Positions 39,370-48,293 are shown, counted from the first letter of the stretch. The stretch is 64,000 nt of DNA from Verrucomicrobiota bacterium (GCA_018970725.1 JAGWVU010000013.1:1-64000), one strand, 5' to 3'. Notes: a model not told the origin generated them from the sequence alone. A program made the numbers and translations.

Positions 39370-39478
39370 GCCGCGGATTCCCCCGCTTCCCTCGTTGACG
39401 GATCGGCTGGAATTGATACATTCGGCGGTCTTGGGGTCGTTTGCGCACCGGTCCCCCGAGCCCCCTCTCCGCATCCCC

Positions 39479-40534
39479 ATGATTTTGTCAGACAAGCGGC
39501 CCGCCGGAAAACCGGTGGCGACCGGAATCACGTCAGGGAAGCCGTCCGAATGGTTTGGCGTCATGTTCTCGCTGGCCTCCGCCATGGCATTGCACGGGGC
39601 CACTGAATCCACGGAGGTGAACCGTCTGGTGGCGGCGGTGAACAACCGTCCCATCACCCAGTCCGAGGTGCGCAACGCGGCGGCTATGCAGGTTCAGGTG
39701 TTGGTGATGCAGGCGGGTCGGTCGTTGCCGACACCGGAGCTGGAACAAAAGGTCAAGGAGATCGAGAAAAACGCTTTGCAAGACCTGATCGACCGCGAGT
39801 TGATCCTTGATTCCTTCAAGAAAATGGGGGCGACCATCCGGCCCCAGCACGTCGACGATGCGGTGACCCGCTTCATCAAGGAACGCTTCGGCGGGGATCA
39901 CAAGAAGTTCGTCCAGGAGTTGAAGAACAGCGGGATGACGCTCCAGCAGTTCCGGCAGATGCAGGAGGAGTCGATCATTGTCCAGGCGATGCGCGCCAAG
40001 AACGCGGATTCGGTGCCGGTCTTCGCGACCCCGGCGGAGATCGAGACGTTCTGGAAGGAGAACCGCGTGCTCTTCGCGAGCCCGGGCGCGGTGAAGTTGC
40101 GGACGATCACGGTCCCGAAATTGGTCAACGGGGATGTCTCGACGGCCCTGAGCCAGAAATCGTTGGTGGAAGAGATCCACGGAAAACTGCGGGGCGGGGC
40201 GGATTTCGGGGCCATGGCGCGGGCCTACTCGGTGGATAGCGGGGCGGAAGACAACGGGGTGCGTGGGACTTTCAAGAAGGAGGAACTGCAGGCCAGCCTG
40301 GCGGACGCCGCTTTTTCGGTTCCGGTCCAGACCGTGAGTAACGTGATCGATCTCGGGGACTTCTACACCGTGATCTTCGTGGATGCGCGGGACGACGGCG
40401 AGGTGGCTCCGCTTTCGGACCCCAAGATCGAGGAGGAAGTGCGCCGCCGCGTGCTCCAGAACAAACGGCAGGAGAGCGTGGAGCGCTGGCTTACCCGGTT
40501 GCGGCGGGATGCCAACATCCGGACTTTCGAGTGA
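39479..40534 (+). CDS. SurA-like periplasmic chaperone / PpiC-type isomerase
   Basis: A 351-residue exported protein. A hydrophobic leader (FGVMFSLASAMALHGA, about residues 26-42) precedes a SurA_N chaperone domain (VNRLVAAVNNRPITQSEV, ALQDLIDRELILDSFKKMG, RFIKERFGGDHKKFVQEL) and one parvulin rotamase domain (about 200-310, VKLRTITVPK, GADFGAMARAYSVDSGAEDNG). SurA of E. coli has two parvulin domains; only one is here. It assists folding of outer-membrane proteins. The next in-frame ATG is 39563, which would leave a shorter leader. It comes 109 bp after the YhaM-like gene. Confidence 0.87.
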   Translation: MILSDKRPAGKPVATGITSGKPSEWFGVMFSLASAMALHGATESTEVNRLVAAVNNRPITQSEVRNAAAMQVQVLVMQAGRSLPTPELEQKVKEIEKNALQDLIDRELILDSFKKMGATIRPQHVDDAVTRFIKERFGGDHKKFVQELKNSGMTLQQFRQMQEESIIVQAMRAKNADSVPVFATPAEIETFWKENRVLFASPGAVKLRTITVPKLVNGDVSTALSQKSLVEEIHGKLRGGADFGAMARAYSVDSGAEDNGVRGTFKKEELQASLADAAFSVPVQTVSNVIDLGDFYTVIFVDARDDGEVAPLSDPKIEEEVRRRVLQNKRQESVERWLTRLRRDANIRTFE

Positions 40535-40566
40535 GGCCGGAGCAACCTGATGGTTTGGACCCCGCG

Positions 40567-41034
40567 ATGAAGGTGCTGCGGATCTTCATTTCCCCGTCTC
40601 ACAACTATTTCGGCCATCATGGGATGGCTCCGGGCGAACAACCGATGGTGGAAGTCTCCGCGGTGGAGTGCCTCGCGGGGCGGGGACTCGCGGGAGACCG
40701 GTTTCTCGACCACAAACCGGATTACAAGGGACAGGTCACGTTTTTCGAGCAGGAGGTTTTCGAGGACCTGCGCGATTCTTTCGCGGTCTTCGACCGGGAT
40801 GTGGATGCGTTCCGGCGCAATGTGGTCGTGTCCGGTCAAGACCTGCGGGCCTTGATCGGCCGGGAGTTCACCTTGCAGGGCGTCCGGTTTTCCGGTTCGG
40901 AAGAGGCCAAGCCCTGTTACTGGATGGACGAGGCTTTTTGCCCGGGGGCGGAGGCCGCTTTGAAGGGGCGGGGAGGCTTGCGGGCGCGGATTTTGAGTGA
41001 TGGCGTGCTTCGGGTCGACGCGCCGGAGGGATGA
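40567..41034 (+). CDS. MOSC domain protein
   Basis: A 155-residue single MOSC (molybdenum cofactor sulfurase C-terminal) domain. FISPSHNYFGHHG at the start, GRGLAGDRF near residue 40, RRNVVVSGQDLRALIGREF near 80-98, and the cysteine in KPCYWMDEAFCPG fit the family. MOSC proteins bind or transfer sulfur to molybdopterin-type cofactors or reduce hydroxylated substrates. The start is placed at ATG 40567; GTG 40531, overlapping the upstream stop, is possible. Its stop overlaps the MobA-like start by 4 bases, linking it to cofactor work. Confidence 0.9.
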   Translation: MKVLRIFISPSHNYFGHHGMAPGEQPMVEVSAVECLAGRGLAGDRFLDHKPDYKGQVTFFEQEVFEDLRDSFAVFDRDVDAFRRNVVVSGQDLRALIGREFTLQGVRFSGSEEAKPCYWMDEAFCPGAEAALKGRGGLRARILSDGVLRVDAPEG

Positions 41035-41627
41035 GCGGGACGGACTCGTTCGCGGTGGCGTTGTTGGCGGGTGGTCGGTCGCGGCGCTTCGGTTCGGACA
41101 AGGCGCTCCACGTTCCGCCCGGGGAAACCGAGCCGATGTGGCGGTTGCAACTCGCCAAGCTCATGGCGTTGGGGGCGTCGGAGGTGATCGTGTCTGTGGG
41201 AGGATCCACTTCGTTTCCCGGAGGGTTGCCGTCCGAAGCGGTGCGGATGGTTCCGGACGAGCTGCCGGACCAAGGGCCGCTGGGCGGTTTGGCCACGGTT
41301 CTGGGGGCCATCCGCTCGGAGCGGGTGCTCGTGTTGGGGGTGGATATGCCGGCGGTTACGGTGGAGGGGATGCGGCGGCTCCTGGCCTCGGGCGGATTGG
41401 GGAACGGGCGCGGGTTGGTGCCGCATCTGGGCGGGCGTTGGGAACCGCTGCTGGCCATTTACCCGCGGGTGATGAAGGGCGTGGCGGACCAGCGCCTGGC
41501 GGAGGGAAAGCGTTCCTTGCAGGGATTCGTCGATGCCGGGGTGGCGTCGGGCTGGATCGATCCCTGGCCCGTGCCGCCCGCATGCGCCGGCTGGTTCGCG
41601 AATTGGAACGAGCCGGGTCCGGTCTGA
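41031..41627 (+). CDS. MobA-like molybdenum cofactor nucleotidyltransferase
   Basis: A 198-residue nucleotidyltransferase. The motif LLAGGRSRRFGSDKAL near residue 11-26 is the nucleotide-binding loop of MobA-type enzymes. VLGVDMPAV near 103 carries the metal-binding aspartate, and QGPLGGLATVLGAI and GGRWEPLLAIYP are also typical. MobA adds GMP to molybdopterin to make the guanine dinucleotide form. Translational coupling to the MOSC gene (ATGA) supports a role in molybdenum-cofactor maturation, perhaps for the formate dehydrogenase at 19-24 kb. The MobA, MocA and related specificities are not separable by eye. Confidence 0.9.
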   Translation: MSGTDSFAVALLAGGRSRRFGSDKALHVPPGETEPMWRLQLAKLMALGASEVIVSVGGSTSFPGGLPSEAVRMVPDELPDQGPLGGLATVLGAIRSERVLVLGVDMPAVTVEGMRRLLASGGLGNGRGLVPHLGGRWEPLLAIYPRVMKGVADQRLAEGKRSLQGFVDAGVASGWIDPWPVPPACAGWFANWNEPGPV

Positions 41628-41691
41628 AACCGCTGCGCCGCCGCCAAGGAGAGGCTTTGCATTCGGCCGGGGCCATGTCTATGCTCGGAGC

Positions 41692-42375
41692 ATGAACAAA
41701 GCCTCCGTTCGACTTGTCGTGGTCTCAAGTTTCGTGCTTTGGCCGTTTGGGGCCGGGGCCGCCTTTCGGTTTGAGCAGAACCTCGTGGAAGTGACGCCGG
41801 ATTTCGGTCAGGAGCGGGTCACGGCGGTGTTCCGTTTCAAAAACGAGGGAACCGCGGGAACGGTGCGGAGCATCGAAACCTCCTGCGGATGTTTGAGCGC
41901 GGAGAGTGACAAGCGTTCCTACGCACCGGGAGAGAGCGGGGAGGTCAAGGCCACCTTCAACGTGAAGGGATTGTCCGGGAGCGTGGAGCGGTCGATCACC
42001 TTTGTCAGCGGCGCCAAGGGAGAAGCACCGGTGCGTCTCGCCGTTCGGGTCCATGTTCCGGCTCTGGTGGAGATCGAGCCCAAGATGCTTCACTGGGCAC
42101 TCGGTGAGGCCCCGGCGCCCAAGGTCTTCAAAATCACGATGCAGGGTCCCGATCCCGTGCGCATCAAGAGCGCTTCCTCCAGCCGGCGGAACGTGTCCAC
42201 CGCGGTGCGGATGCTCGTCGAGGGGCGGTCATACGAGATCGAGGTGAAGCCAGAGAACACTTCCGAAGCTCTCCTCGGCATGGTCCGCATCGAGACCGAT
42301 TCCCGTTTCCGCGAGCACCAGAAGCAGATGGCTTTCTTCCGGGTCGATAAAAATCAGGACCCGGCCCAGCCATGA
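41692..42375 (+). CDS. DUF1573 domain protein, exported
   Basis: A 227-residue secreted protein. A signal peptide (residues 1-23, ending in FGAGAA) precedes a DUF1573 domain: FRFKNEGTAGTVRSIETSCGCLSAESDKRSYAPGESGEV-type sequence near 45-85 contains the conserved SCGC. The second half is a beta-sandwich (HWALGEAPAPKVFKITMQG). DUF1573 is an immunoglobulin-like fold of unknown role. The stop overlaps the following rhodanese start by 4 bases, implying a coupled function in the periplasm. Confidence 0.9.
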   Translation: MNKASVRLVVVSSFVLWPFGAGAAFRFEQNLVEVTPDFGQERVTAVFRFKNEGTAGTVRSIETSCGCLSAESDKRSYAPGESGEVKATFNVKGLSGSVERSITFVSGAKGEAPVRLAVRVHVPALVEIEPKMLHWALGEAPAPKVFKITMQGPDPVRIKSASSSRRNVSTAVRMLVEGRSYEIEVKPENTSEALLGMVRIETDSRFREHQKQMAFFRVDKNQDPAQP

Positions 42376-42815
42376 AGCCCCACCGGTTTTTCGGGGCCTG
42401 TGCTCGGGAGGTGGTCTGGCTCCTCGGCCTCACGCTGGTGGCGGCGGTCATCACCAAGGCGGCGCATCCCGGCGCACCGGCTTGGTATCTGCAACCGGAT
42501 GCGGATCCTCATGCCGTGAGTCGCGCCGAGGTGCGGGAGCGTTGGAACGACGAGGTTCTCTGGATCGATGCCCGTTCCGCAGCGGCCTTTGAGGCGGGGC
42601 ACCGGGACGGAGCGTTGCGCCTCCCGCCGGACGAGTGGAACGAATTGCTGCCCGACCTATTCGACCAGATCGCGTCCGCGGACCGGCCGATCGTCGTTTA
42701 TTGCGACGGGGCGAAGTGCGGCAAAAGCAAGGACGTCGCGACAAGGTTGCGCGAGGTCGGGGTGGGGGATGTGTTCCACCTCCGCGGAGGGTGGACCACC
42801 TTGCAGGGCGAATAA
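42372..42815 (+). CDS. Membrane-anchored rhodanese-like protein
   Basis: A 147-residue protein. An N-terminal transmembrane helix (EVVWLLGLTLVAAVITKAA, about 13-31) is followed by a rhodanese domain with WIDARSAAAFEAGHRDGAL near 63-81 and the active-site loop YCDGAKCGKSKDVA near 109-122. The family moves sulfane sulfur on that cysteine. ATGA overlap with the DUF1573 gene shows co-translation. A periplasmic location of the catalytic domain is likely, in line with its exported partner. Confidence 0.9.
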   Translation: MKPHRFFGACAREVVWLLGLTLVAAVITKAAHPGAPAWYLQPDADPHAVSRAEVRERWNDEVLWIDARSAAAFEAGHRDGALRLPPDEWNELLPDLFDQIASADRPIVVYCDGAKCGKSKDVATRLREVGVGDVFHLRGGWTTLQGE

Positions 42816-42832
42816 ATCCGCCCGTCTTGGGA

Positions 42833-43639
42833 TCAATGCCAGAGGCGGCGGAAGAAGTCGAGAGGTCCGTGATCCTCCTTCGCCTTTTCGGGCGCCGCAA
42901 GGCTCGCCGGGGCTGACTGGGATTCGGGCGTTGGTTCCGGTTTGAGAGGGGTGGCCTCTTCGGATTTGGAGCGTTCGAGAATCCCCGTGTGGGGGCGCAA
43001 ACGTGAGAAAAATCCCTGACCGGGGGCTTCAATCTCGCCCTTGCGGCTGGTCCGATGGCGGGTGGTGTCGGTCCCGATGGCGGCGACCAAGGTGCGGTTC
43101 GGCGGTTCGGCGGGATCTTCGAGCGACCCTTGGGAACGGCGGTTCAAGGAGTTCTCGAAGATCGGGATGGAGGCCCAGAGCCCGACGATGCTGGTCCGGC
43201 GATGGATATCGCCTCTCCGGCTGTAATTCTCCTCCAGCTGGGTTCGCAGGATCAGCGGGAGCTCGCTTCCCGGATGGATGCCGCTCAAGTTTCCGCGGTT
43301 GCGGTCCGAGAAAATGTAATAGCCCGACAGGACGCGGGTGTTGCTCCGGCGCCCGATGAAGGGGACCGACCTCGAGAGATCCAGGGAAGCGGACCGTGGT
43401 CCATCGAGCTTCAGTTCGGACCGGGTTGGGCTCGAGCTGTCGAACGCGATCCCCGGGGTGGTGGCCGGAGGCGCGGGGGTCACGGCCGGAGCGGCCCCGG
43501 GAGTGGGGGAAACGGTGGGGACGGAGGGCGGTTCCGGCGTGGTTTGGCTGCGGGCCGGGCCGGCGGCAAGGAAGAGCGCGAAGGCGAGGATGGCGGTCCA
43601 TGCCGCCCGGAGCGGAGGACCGTTGTGCGTGGCGTGCAT
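42833..43639 (-). CDS. Hypothetical exported proline-rich protein
   Basis: A 268-residue protein with a signal peptide (TAILAFALFLAAGPARSQ), a Pro/Thr-rich linker (about 32-65, many PTPGA and APPAT repeats), a small globular region (about 70-190, with SVPFIGRRSNTRVLSGYYIF and GIHPGSELPLIL), and a charged proline-rich tail ending DFFRRLWH. I recognise no family. It is convergent with the rhodanese gene (17-bp gap). The Pro-rich linker suggests it spans the envelope (inference). Confidence 0.72.
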   Translation of the reverse strand: MHATHNGPPLRAAWTAILAFALFLAAGPARSQTTPEPPSVPTVSPTPGAAPAVTPAPPATTPGIAFDSSSPTRSELKLDGPRSASLDLSRSVPFIGRRSNTRVLSGYYIFSDRNRGNLSGIHPGSELPLILRTQLEENYSRRGDIHRRTSIVGLWASIPIFENSLNRRSQGSLEDPAEPPNRTLVAAIGTDTTRHRTSRKGEIEAPGQGFFSRLRPHTGILERSKSEEATPLKPEPTPESQSAPASLAAPEKAKEDHGPLDFFRRLWH

Positions 43640-43701
43640 AAACCACTAGAACAAGCTGGAGAGGCCGGGAAGCAAGATGAAACTTCGGAAATCATGGGGC
43701 T

Positions 43702-44523
43702 TCAGGTCCGCGCCGGTTCCACGGTGCGCCGACCGGGAAGCCCCTCCGGTTTGAGGCCCGGGATGACCGAGTTGAAGCGCGGTTTGACGAGCGCGGGACC
43801 GCTCTGAAAGCGCTCTTGGTGCCTTTGCAGGGTGCCGCGGTTGACCGGAAACACGGTGATGAAGTGGAATTTCCCGTGCTCTTCCCAAGCATGGAAAAGG
43901 GCCGCGCCGTGGCTTCCGGCGTCGGGTCGGGAAAAGGGAATCAGGCGGGTCAGGAGGCGGATGGAACTGCCGGCCGGTTGTTCGACAAGGGTCAATCCGG
44001 AGCCATCGAGGGAGGAGCCGTTCACGGTGAGCTGGATCGGGTGGGGGCTGGACCAGGGGTGCCAGACCGCGGCGGACAGGGCGGTGAGGTTCCCCAGCAG
44101 GGTGCCCGATTTGGGGACGGGGCCGAGCAGTCCCGGGCGCAAGTTCAAGCCGGATTCCAGGACCGGTCGGGTCCAGCGTTCCCGTTTGTAGCCGAACGGA
44201 GTCCGCCGGTTGCTCAACAAATAGCCGTAGGTGTGAAGCAGGCCGGCGTTGGTCACGGAGGCCTTGGGGGGCTCCAATCCCGCCACGCCGCACAAGGCGC
44301 AAAGCAGACGCGGATGAACCAGCTCCCGGTGGGCGTTTCCTTCGAGGTTCGAGGACTGGCCCCACGCGGCAAAGCGCCCGGGGCAGGCCGCATCCTCCCG
44401 GACCTCCGCCAGAATCGCGGGATGGGAGCGGCGCAACTCGGCTTCCAAACTTTCAGCTCCGAAACCGGGATCGGCCGCCAGGGCATTGAGCCTGCGGGTG
44501 AGGGACGGCAGCGGAAGAGACAT
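43702..44523 (-). CDS. Hypothetical cytoplasmic protein
   Basis: A 273-residue protein with no signal peptide or membrane segment. Its sequence, such as LTRRLNALAADPGFG, WGQSSNLEGNAHRELVHPRLLCALCGVAGL and TNAGLLHTYGYLLSN, looks like a mixed alpha/beta enzyme, but no motif is recognised. The NLEGNAHRELVHPR stretch and the conserved-looking tail (GTLQRHQERFQSG) would be the best handles for a profile search. It lies on the minus strand 62 bp upstream of the proline-rich protein, so the two may share a transcript. Confidence 0.7.
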   Translation of the reverse strand: MSLPLPSLTRRLNALAADPGFGAESLEAELRRSHPAILAEVREDAACPGRFAAWGQSSNLEGNAHRELVHPRLLCALCGVAGLEPPKASVTNAGLLHTYGYLLSNRRTPFGYKRERWTRPVLESGLNLRPGLLGPVPKSGTLLGNLTALSAAVWHPWSSPHPIQLTVNGSSLDGSGLTLVEQPAGSSIRLLTRLIPFSRPDAGSHGAALFHAWEEHGKFHFITVFPVNRGTLQRHQERFQSGPALVKPRFNSVIPGLKPEGLPGRRTVEPART

Positions 44524-44660
44524 CCGTGCATCGGTGGCGCGGGGGCAGAATTTGTCAACCCGGGCGGGAGTTGCACAAAAATTGCAAATCCCCGGCGGCG
44601 CGGCGTCTTCCCGAAAAAGGGAGGGCGTGCAGCGGGCACCCCTCCCCTCAAGTTTTCCCG

Positions 44661-45374
44661 ATGATCAGGCGGAGGCACACGACCACTCTTCTGGCGGTTG
44701 CCGGATTGGCAACGGCCTCGGTGGCGTCCGCCGGTTGGCAGGGGGATTTTTCCGCCCTGTTGAGCCGCCATGTGAAGGCCGGGGAAGTGGATTCCCGGGG
44801 ATGGACCGCGGCCCGTCAGGATATGCGCCTCCTCCGGGAGGTGGTGGCGGCCATCGCCACGGAGGCTCCTTCGGGGACCCGGAACCAGCGGCTCGCCTGG
44901 TATCTAAACGCCTACAACGCGCTGGCCTTGTCCAAGCTGCTGGACGGGGGCGGCCGCGAAGATGGCTTGCGATCCCGGGATCTCGTCGTGGCCGGGGAAA
45001 TCCTGAGCCTCGATGACCTTGAACGATCCGTCATCGGGCCCGCGTTCCACGATCCTCGCATCCACTTTGCTTTGGTGCGCACGACGATCGCCGGGCCACC
45101 GTTGCGCGATCGCGCGTTCACCGCGGCGGGGCTCGAGGCCGAACTCGAGGCCATCACCCGGGCTTTTCTCTCCGGGAAGCAGGCAGGCGTGCGGATCTCC
45201 AAAGATGGCTTTCAGGTCGAGGTTTCCCCGCTCTTCGAGTGGTTTCGCGATGACTTCGACCGGGGCGACCTGCGTGCCTTCATCAACCGGTATCGGACCG
45301 AGCCGTTGCCGCCGCTGGCCGCAATCCGTTTTCCGACGGGCGGCCCGGGGCATGACGAGGCTCGCCGCCCGTGA
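44661..45374 (+). CDS. DUF547 family protein lacking the conserved cysteine
   Basis: A 237-residue exported protein. The signal peptide (LLAVAGLATASVASA) ends near residue 24. The DUF547 pattern follows: RLAWYLNAYNALAL near 77-90, LSLDDLERSVIGPAFHDPRIHFALV near 117-141, and a second acid-rich region (SKDGFQVEVSPLFEWFRDDF). Where the family usually has LVCA or LVCGS with a conserved cysteine, this protein has LVRTTIAGPP, so the proposed thiol site is gone. DUF547 looks like a transglutaminase-like fold. Start ATG 44661 is chosen for the signal peptide. It converges with the next gene with 3 bp between stops. Confidence 0.82.
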   Translation: MIRRRHTTTLLAVAGLATASVASAGWQGDFSALLSRHVKAGEVDSRGWTAARQDMRLLREVVAAIATEAPSGTRNQRLAWYLNAYNALALSKLLDGGGREDGLRSRDLVVAGEILSLDDLERSVIGPAFHDPRIHFALVRTTIAGPPLRDRAFTAAGLEAELEAITRAFLSGKQAGVRISKDGFQVEVSPLFEWFRDDFDRGDLRAFINRYRTEPLPPLAAIRFPTGGPGHDEARRP

Positions 45375-45377
45375 AAG

Positions 45378-45833
45378 TCAACGCAGCCTTCCGGCGGGCC
45401 CTTCAGGCCATGGGGCACCGATGGAAATCCACCGCTCAAGCACCCGGATCTCGTCCCGGGTCACCTGATCACCCACGGCCGGCATGGCGGCGGTCCCGGG
45501 GTGGGTCCCTTTGAGGCTGCGGATCAACGGACTGCCGGCCGGCTTGCCGGGAACGATGACCGGCCCCGCAGGTCCCGGGGTCATGGCTTCCTCCCGGGAA
45601 GCCAGACTGAGGTGGCCCGGGAGGGCCGGGGGCTCATGACAATACAGGCAGCGCTCCCGCAAAATCGGGGCAACGTGCCGGACGAAGTCGGGTTCGCCGT
45701 TCAGCGCCCCGGCGAGAACCGCGGGCGGCAGCACGTTTGTCCCGACCGGCCGGGTCTCGGAATCGATCGATGGCGCATGGCATGCCGCCAGAGCGATGGC
45801 CCAGGGGATGAACAGGCAATGGATGGCTTTCAT
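45378..45833 (-). CDS. Small c-type cytochrome lipoprotein
   Basis: A 151-residue exported protein. The leader ends IALAACHAP, a plausible lipobox with cysteine 18. One CxxCH haem motif (CLYCHE near 62-67) lies in the planctomycete-type arrangement PILRERCLYCHEPPALPGHLSLAS, followed by GKPAGSPLIRSLKGTHPGTAAMPAVGD, where MP may supply the distal ligand. It resembles the cytochrome module of the larger WD40 protein at 3.3 kb. It would be anchored to a membrane and carry electrons. Nine bases separate it from the next gene upstream on the same strand. Confidence 0.86.
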   Translation of the reverse strand: MKAIHCLFIPWAIALAACHAPSIDSETRPVGTNVLPPAVLAGALNGEPDFVRHVAPILRERCLYCHEPPALPGHLSLASREEAMTPGPAGPVIVPGKPAGSPLIRSLKGTHPGTAAMPAVGDQVTRDEIRVLERWISIGAPWPEGPAGRLR

Positions 45834-45842
45834 GGTCTTCTC

Positions 45843-46883
45843 TCAGCGGGGCGGAACGAAGCCGGCCGGAGGCGTGACCACCTCGAAATCACGTCCCCGG
45901 ATTTTTCGCAACTCCTCATGGAGCACGGGAATCCGCTCGTCCGGTGTGATCGATACCGCCCAATCGATCCCGTTGTCCGCCACCATCATCCCATACTTTT
46001 GGAGGGCGACGAGGAGAATCCGGACTTCCCTGGAAAATCCGGAGGTATCGAGATCCCGGCGGAGGCGCAAGCGCTCGCCCATGCGGGGGAGGTTTTCATC
46101 GGTCAGGCGGCTGGCGAAGTGGGTTGCCGGGTGGACGTAGGCGCGCCGGGTCCGGGAGAAGGTCACCCGCAGGGCGTGACGGATCTCGCCCCGGGCGAAT
46201 TCGTCGTGGCGCGCCACCGCCGGGAAGATGGGCAAACCGGCTGCGTCCGAACTGGTCCACCCGTCCGGACGCAGCCGGTTGGAAGCCAGATCAAAGATGG
46301 AGGCTTGGGAGGCAAGCCAGCCGGTGTCGGTTCGGGTCAACCGATAAAACTCGTAAAGCTTCCGGTTGAAGGGATCGACGATGATCCCGTGGCGGTCCGC
46401 GTCCAGATCCGGTTTCCCCCGCTGCACCTCTTCAAGTGTGAGATTCCGCTCCGGTCCCTTCGAGCGGGAGAAGGCGGCGGGCCAACCTTCGATCACCGCG
46501 TTTCCCGGCACCGGGTAGGGGCCCGGATCCGATTCTTCCGCATAGCCGATGAGGGCCACCGGAACCCGGTCCTGATCCGGCGGCACCAGGACGAAGCCCA
46601 TGTCCGTGTTGCCGCGCAAGGGCTTCTCCCATCCGATCGCCTTGATCATGGCCTGCGAGTTCGCTGCCACCGGCCAGGCATCCACCCGGGTGTTCCATGG
46701 ATTGTCCGCAGGAAAAATCTCCATCCGGGAGAGCATGGCATCGGCCTCCGGGGTATCGAAAGGAATCGACCGGGAAAGCACCGGTTCCGCAGCCCGGGCT
46801 TCAGGGGCGGTCCCTTGGCCGTGGAGGCAAACAAGGGCGAGGGCGGGCCACGCGACCCGCCCGGTTCGGTGCGTCAGGTTCAT
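45843..46883 (-). CDS. Hypothetical exported protein
   Basis: A 346-residue protein with a signal peptide (VAWPALALVCLHGQGTAPEARA). Visible features are IFPADNPWNTRVDAWPVAANSQAMI near residue 50, DADRHGIIVDPFNRKLYEFYR near 160, SSDAAGLPIFPAVARHDEFARGEIRHALRV near 210-240, and YVHPATHFAS near 250. These resemble widespread uncharacterised secreted proteins in which an N-terminal NPWN motif and a conserved RHDE/EIRHALR block occur. The function is unknown. Start ATG 46883 is chosen, since upstream sequence would precede the signal peptide. It is divergent from the antiporter gene. Confidence 0.8.
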   Translation of the reverse strand: MNLTHRTGRVAWPALALVCLHGQGTAPEARAAEPVLSRSIPFDTPEADAMLSRMEIFPADNPWNTRVDAWPVAANSQAMIKAIGWEKPLRGNTDMGFVLVPPDQDRVPVALIGYAEESDPGPYPVPGNAVIEGWPAAFSRSKGPERNLTLEEVQRGKPDLDADRHGIIVDPFNRKLYEFYRLTRTDTGWLASQASIFDLASNRLRPDGWTSSDAAGLPIFPAVARHDEFARGEIRHALRVTFSRTRRAYVHPATHFASRLTDENLPRMGERLRLRRDLDTSGFSREVRILLVALQKYGMMVADNGIDWAVSITPDERIPVLHEELRKIRGRDFEVVTPPAGFVPPR

Positions 46884-46998
46884 GGGGGGATGGTACGGAG
46901 ACCGGGAGCGAACGCCAGTATGCATCGCGAATCGGCATGGATCCGATAACAACATACGATTTTCGCTATCGCCGGAGACCCATTATACACTGTGTCCA

Positions 46999-48282
46999 AT
47001 GTCCGGTCATCAGCTCGCAGTCCAACTTTTCTTTCAGGTCGGCCTCATCCTCATCGCCTGCCGGTTGGTGGGCATCGTGGCCCGGCGCTTCGGACAACCG
47101 CAGGTCGTGGCGGAAATGATCACCGGCGTGTTGCTGGGGCCGTCGTTGCTGGGGCATTTTTTCCCGGACCTTTCCCTGCAGATCTTCCCTAAGGACGGGA
47201 TGAAGGTGCTCTATCCGCTCTCCCAATTCGGCCTGGCCGCCTACATGTTCGTGGTCGGGTTGGAGTTTCGCGTTGACATCGTCGGCCGGCGGATGCGGAC
47301 GGCGGCGGTGGTCTCCGCGGCCGGCATGGTGGCGCCGTTTCTGTTTGGGGCGGCGCTGGCCTGGTGGTTCTTCGGGCGGGCCCCGTTTTTCAGCGAACGC
47401 ACCACGCTGCCCCAGGCTTGCGTCTTCCTCGGGGCCTCGATGTGCATCACGGCCTTTCCGATGCTGGCCCGGATTCTCGTGCACAAGAAGCTGACCGCCA
47501 CTACCATGGGAACGGTTTCGCTCGGGGCCGGCGCGCTTGATGACGTGGCCGCCTGGTGCCTCCTCGCCGTGGTCCTGGCGGCGTTCGACGGGGATTACAG
47601 TCACGCTTGGGTCAGCATTGGCGGAGGTGTCGGCTACGTGGCCGTCGTCTTCCTCGTGCTCAGACCGTTGCTGGCCCGCTGGGCCCGCCGGACCGGGGAG
47701 CGTGGAAGCGTGACCGAGGCGGAGTTCAGTGTCTTCATCATCTTCATGGCCTTGGGCGCGTGGTTCACCGACCTCATCGGGCTGCACGCGGTTTTCGGCG
47801 CCTTCGCGATGGGGGCGGCGATGCCGCGGGGAGTGGTCGCACGGGATCTCGTGGACCGGATCCAGCCCTTCACCGTGGCGGTGCTCCTGCCCTTCTTTTT
47901 CACCTACTCCGGCCTCAACACCCGCATCGGTTTGCTCGATTCCTGGCAGTTGTGGGGAGCTGCCGGAATGATCCTGCTGGGGGCCGTCGCCGGGAAGGGC
48001 GGGGCCTGTTGGCTCGCGGCCCGGGCGACCGGATTGAGCCAGTCCGAAGCGATGGGAATCGGCACCTTGATGAACGCCAGGGGATTGATGGAACTGATCA
48101 TCATCAACATCGGCTTGCAGCGCGGAATCATCACCCCGCAGCTCTTTGCCGCGTTGGTCATCATGGCGGTGGTCACCACCTTGATGGCCTCTCCGGTTTT
48201 CGATTGGGTGATGCGAAAATCCATCGTGGCGACCGAACCCGGGGCGGGTTCGGGAACCGTAATGAAGGAAGTCTTGTCTTGA
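46999..48282 (+). CDS. Kef-type cation:proton antiporter
   Basis: A 427-residue integral membrane protein of the monovalent cation:proton antiporter-2 type. About 12 hydrophobic segments are seen, including PQVVAEMITGVLLGPSLLGHFF, AAYMFVVGLEFRVDIV, LGAGALDDVAAWCLLAVVLAA with the paired DD of the ion site, LIGLHAVFGAFAMGAAMPRG, and GTLMNARGLMELIIINIGL. The C-terminus lacks the regulatory RCK domain of KefB/C. It would exchange K+ or Na+ for H+. It starts at ATG 46999. The downstream flavoenzyme starts 11 bp after it. Confidence 0.93.
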   Translation: MSGHQLAVQLFFQVGLILIACRLVGIVARRFGQPQVVAEMITGVLLGPSLLGHFFPDLSLQIFPKDGMKVLYPLSQFGLAAYMFVVGLEFRVDIVGRRMRTAAVVSAAGMVAPFLFGAALAWWFFGRAPFFSERTTLPQACVFLGASMCITAFPMLARILVHKKLTATTMGTVSLGAGALDDVAAWCLLAVVLAAFDGDYSHAWVSIGGGVGYVAVVFLVLRPLLARWARRTGERGSVTEAEFSVFIIFMALGAWFTDLIGLHAVFGAFAMGAAMPRGVVARDLVDRIQPFTVAVLLPFFFTYSGLNTRIGLLDSWQLWGAAGMILLGAVAGKGGACWLAARATGLSQSEAMGIGTLMNARGLMELIIINIGLQRGIITPQLFAALVIMAVVTTLMASPVFDWVMRKSIVATEPGAGSGTVMKEVLS

Positions 48283-48293
48283 AACCTACGGAA

